The translations under genes were made by a program, and so were the position numbers. Of a DNA stretch of 64,000 nucleotides, positions 61,467-64,000 are shown piece after piece. The stretch covers positions 1,922,001 to 1,986,000 of the forward strand of contig NZ_CP089312.1 of assembly GCF_021545335.1 (NCBI RefSeq), given 5' to 3'. Source of the stretch: Streptomyces sp. GQFP. GTDB taxonomy: Bacteria; Actinomycetota; Actinomycetes; Streptomycetales; Streptomycetaceae. Position 1 is the first letter of the stretch, and each line of letters opens with the position of its first letter. The notes beneath the pieces are model-generated. The model had not been told where the DNA came from and made no database searches. It saw only the letters and a list, made by a program, of their open reading frames with translations.

Positions 61467-61536
61467 GTCGTAGCGGGAGAGGAAGACGCGCTGGGGCCCT
61501 GCCGTACGACGACGGCTGGGCCCCAGCGTGTGTCGC

Positions 61537-62970
61537 TCAGTCCCCCGACTCCCCCGGCTCCTCCAGTGCCTCCGGCGGCCGGGTCGGTGTCGGTCCGGGT
61601 GGACCGAACAGCACCGCGCGGGCCACGGGTGGCGCGAACAGGGCGGAGACGGGCGCGGAGAGGGTCAGTACGGCGCGGAAGGCGCGGCCCACGACGGGGT
61701 CGCCGGGGGACCGCTCCGTGACCCGGCGCAGATACCAGTCCGCGACGCGGTCCGTGGGCGCGCCCTCGACCGCGGTGCCGACCGCGCCCGGCATCTTGCG
61801 GTCCGCCCCGGCGGAGATGTCCCACGCGAGCCGGGACGCCGCGAGGAGCGCCTGCTGCACGCGGCGCGTGGTGGGCGTCCGGCGCGGGTCGGCGAGCGCG
61901 TCGCGCAGGGCGACCGCGCTCATCGCGGCGACGGCCATGCCCTGCCCGTAGATCGGGTTGAAGGTGCACAGGGCGTCGCCGGTGGCGAGGAAACCGGCCG
62001 GGCGGCGGCCGGGCAGGTCGTAGCGGCGGCGGGTGTTCGCGGTCCGCCGGTAGCCGAACGCCGATGAGAGCGGTTCGGCTTCCTCGATCCACCGGTCCAG
62101 GAGCGGATGCCCCAGCCGCTTGGCGTATGTCTCGAACTCGTCGTCGCCCCGGGGCGGTTCGTCGCCGCGCAGCCCCGAGACGATGACCAGATGGCTGCCG
62201 TCCTCCAGCGGCAGCGCACCGCCGCCGTGGACCTGTTCGGGGTTGGGGTAGACGTAGTAGCCGAGGGTGTCGCCGCCGAGGACACCGTCCCTGCCCCGGT
62301 AGACGCGGGAGGCATAGGCGAGCCCGGTGTCGATGGTCTCCTCGTGCGGGGCCTCGGCGCCGAGCGCGGCGAGCCACTGCGGGGCCTTGGTGCCGCTGCC
62401 GGAGGCGTCGACGACGAGATCGGCCTCCAGCGCCCGGTGCTCCGCGTCGGCACCGTCGGCGCGGTCCCGCAGCAGCACGCCCCGCACCCGCGAGGCGTCA
62501 CCGAGCAGCCCGACCGCGTCGGTGCCCTCCAGCACGCTGATCACCGGGTCGGCGAGAACGCGCCGCCGCACCAGCCCCTCCAACTGCGCACGGGAACCGG
62601 TGTAGATGTGCGTCGACGGGGGCACCCGGCGCAGCCAGCGGCCGTTCTGCCACAGCACCAGGTCCGACGGCAGGCCGACCCGTGGCGCCCCCGCCTCCCG
62701 CAGCTCCTCCAGGAAGCCCGGCAGCAGCGACTCCAGGGCCGACTGCCCGCCCTGCAGCAGGACATGTGGATGCCGGCTCTGCGGCACGCCGGGCCGTGCC
62801 CCGGTGCCGTCCGGGAACCGGTCGCGCTCGACGACGGTCACCCGGTCTGCGTGCCCGGCCAGGACGTGCGCCGCGAGAAGCCCCGCGAGACTCCCGCCCA
62901 CAACGACCGCGTGCCGCCCGCCCCGACCGCCGCTCTCGCCCCAACCGCCCGCCCCTAAGACAGAGTTCAC
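61537..62970 (-). CDS. FAD-dependent monooxygenase/halogenase-like oxidoreductase
   Basis: A 477-residue protein. GTG 62970 is chosen for GGGGAG upstream; the longer frame beyond is noise. The FAD-binding G-x-G-x-x-G-like motif is AVVVGGSLAGLLAAHVLAGH, followed by a Glu-ending strand VTVVERDRF. GFLATGDALCTFNPIYGQGM is the second FAD contact (G-D-A-x-x-x-x-P). PQSRHPHVLLQGG is typical of hydroxylases close to tryptophan-halogenase/geranylgeranyl-reductase families. Codon 5 is TTA, implying bldA-dependent expression, often a sign of secondary metabolism. No biosynthetic partner is adjacent, so the substrate is unknown. Confidence 0.88.
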   Translation of the reverse strand: MNSVLGAGGWGESGGRGGRHAVVVGGSLAGLLAAHVLAGHADRVTVVERDRFPDGTGARPGVPQSRHPHVLLQGGQSALESLLPGFLEELREAGAPRVGLPSDLVLWQNGRWLRRVPPSTHIYTGSRAQLEGLVRRRVLADPVISVLEGTDAVGLLGDASRVRGVLLRDRADGADAEHRALEADLVVDASGSGTKAPQWLAALGAEAPHEETIDTGLAYASRVYRGRDGVLGGDTLGYYVYPNPEQVHGGGALPLEDGSHLVIVSGLRGDEPPRGDDEFETYAKRLGHPLLDRWIEEAEPLSSAFGYRRTANTRRRYDLPGRRPAGFLATGDALCTFNPIYGQGMAVAAMSAVALRDALADPRRTPTTRRVQQALLAASRLAWDISAGADRKMPGAVGTAVEGAPTDRVADWYLRRVTERSPGDPVVGRAFRAVLTLSAPVSALFAPPVARAVLFGPPGPTPTRPPEALEEPGESGD

Positions 62971-63311
62971 CGATCCGCTCCCCTGGTCGCATTGTCGTGA
63001 GAGGCCACAAGTATCCCGCTGCACGGGGCAGGTTGACCGTGTTCCCGCCCTTCGGCGCGTCCCGTCGACCGGTCGGACCGGACGCCTGGACAGGGGCCCG
63101 TCCACGGCTCGGCCGAAGTGATCGCCGAGAACGGCATGCCTCGCTCCCACACGCCCCCACCTGGCTGCCGCGCTCCCCCCGCCACCCCTCCGCACATGGA
63201 CGGAACCTGTTCCCGCCCATGCCATCATTCGTGACGCAACACCCTATTCAGGGGCAAAGTCAATAGCTCATCCGCCGCTGGACGGGCCGCAGTTGAGTTG
63301 AAGGGACAGCG
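62971..63311. other. Divergent spacer of 341 bp
   Basis: The region between the FAD enzyme (minus) and the GH65-type gene (plus) has no supported gene and no clear operator. The part near 63236-63270 is the least GC-rich and is the likely promoter area for the plus gene. Confidence 0.45.
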
Positions 63312-64000
63312 ATGCCACTACGAATCCACCCCGGAAGGGGCCGGGCCGGGCGTCGTCGCAGCGGTCGGCCGATTCCGCCCGTCCTCGTGGGTGTCCTCGC
63401 CCTGGCGACGGCACTCGTCCCCGCTCTGGCCGTCCCGGCCGCGCAGGTGCCCCGAGCGGCTGCCGCGGGAGTGCCCGACCGGCCCTGTCTGCGGGACGCC
63501 GGGGACCCGGCCTGGGCTCCCTCGACCACCCGGCCGGACCGGGACAACCCCTTCCGGGCCTACGTCGCCAACGGCCTGCTCGGCCAGCGCGTTCCCTCCA
63601 ACGGCATGGGCTACGACGCCACCGGTGAGCGGACCGGCTGGCCCCTCTACACCCCGGCCTACGACGGCGCCTTCGCCGCGGGCCTCTACGCCCGCGACCC
63701 GGCCGTGGCCAAGGGGTTCCAGGTCGCCGCCGCCCTCCCCACCTGGTCGACGCTCACCGTGGGCGTCGGCGGCGACACCTTCACCTCGCGGACACCCGCC
63801 GCCGCGATCTCGGGATACCGCCAGACCCTGTTCCAGCGCTGCGGACTCGTCCGTACGTCCCTGACCTGGACCGCCGCCGACGGCCGGGCCACGGACCTGG
63901 TCTACGACATCACCACCGACCGCAACAACCCGCACGTGGGCACCGTACGGCTGCGCATGGTGCCCCACTGGCGCGGCCGGACCACCGTCACCGACGTCCT
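63312..64000 (+). CDS. Secreted GH65-type glycoside hydrolase, 5' part only
   Basis: The frame is open from ATG 63312 (AAGGGA upstream) to the right edge, 229 codons. A long basic start (RGRAGRRRSGRP) and a hydrophobic stretch (PPVLVGVLALATALVPALAV) form an export signal, cleaved near A-A-A-G-V. DNPFRAYVANGLLGQRVPSN then GMGYDATGERTGWPLYTPAY matches the N-terminal beta-sandwich of extracellular GH65 family enzymes. GH65 includes trehalases, kojibiose/maltose phosphorylases and related hydrolases; secreted forms are hydrolases. The catalytic domain lies outside the window. Confidence 0.8.
   Translation, partial: MPLRIHPGRGRAGRRRSGRPIPPVLVGVLALATALVPALAVPAAQVPRAAAAGVPDRPCLRDAGDPAWAPSTTRPDRDNPFRAYVANGLLGQRVPSNGMGYDATGERTGWPLYTPAYDGAFAAGLYARDPAVAKGFQVAAALPTWSTLTVGVGGDTFTSRTPAAAISGYRQTLFQRCGLVRTSLTWTAADGRATDLVYDITTDRNNPHVGTVRLRMVPHWRGRTTVTDV

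Overview
The window is very GC-rich DNA with strong G/C bias at third codon positions, frequent GTG and TTG starts, 1- to 4-base start/stop overlaps, rare TTA codons, an afsA/receptor pair, a conservon, an XRE-DUF397 pair and a SARP regulator. Together these point to a Streptomyces (or very close relative) chromosome. No tRNA, rRNA, CRISPR array or prophage was seen. Both ends cut genes: AfsA on the left and a GH65-type hydrolase on the right.

Layout. 0-2.4 kb: AfsA-type gamma-butyrolactone synthase, divergent receptor with an ARE-like site, and an NmrA-like oxidoreductase followed by a 35-bp triplicate. 2.5-8.5 kb: secreted subtilase with P domain, membrane-anchored AA10 LPMO, Tat-exported protein of unknown role, and a DUF6230/DUF6114 pair. 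8.5-10.7 kb: decayed peptidase E, a TnpB-only IS200/IS605-group element, and an arsR gene cut by that element. 10.7-17.5 kb: a galactoside operon (MFS, two GH35 enzymes, LacI) behind a perfect 36-bp palindrome. 17.5-21.3 kb: small unknown protein, HATPase anti-sigma-like protein, XRE-DUF397 pair and DUF574 methyltransferase.

21.3-39.2 kb is the centrepiece: about 18 kb of eleven genes on the minus strand forming a doubled FxSxx-COOH radical-SAM peptide system. It has two short precursors, two FxsB-type radical SAM/SPASM enzymes, one FxsC-type TIR protein, two TIR/NB-ARC/TPR proteins, two MoxR AAA+ ATPases and two SAV_2336/vWA-like partners. Both precursors keep the family leader, but the expected terminal F-x-S-x-x is replaced by A-F-Y-D-D-x-P. 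My best reading is a two-peptide RiPP system whose switch components resemble bacterial conflict (TIR/STAND, MoxR-vWA) modules; its biological role is unknown.

39.6-49.6 kb: sugar-binding lipoprotein, a conservon (cvnABCD), a GT2/GT39 glycosyltransferase pair and two unknown genes. 49.6-55.7 kb: a STAND ATPase with an RHIM-like amyloid motif, divergent from a SARP/NB-ARC/TPR regulator; both carry TTA codons near their starts. A possible 42-codon membrane-peptide gene follows the SARP. 55.7-61.5 kb: M20 peptidase, then remnants (AbgT transporter, a second M20 enzyme, a LacI gene that lost its C-terminus, a SDR tail) around an intact GH42 beta-galactosidase with palindromic operators. 61.5-64 kb: FAD oxidoreductase with a TTA at codon 5 and the start of a secreted GH65-type hydrolase.
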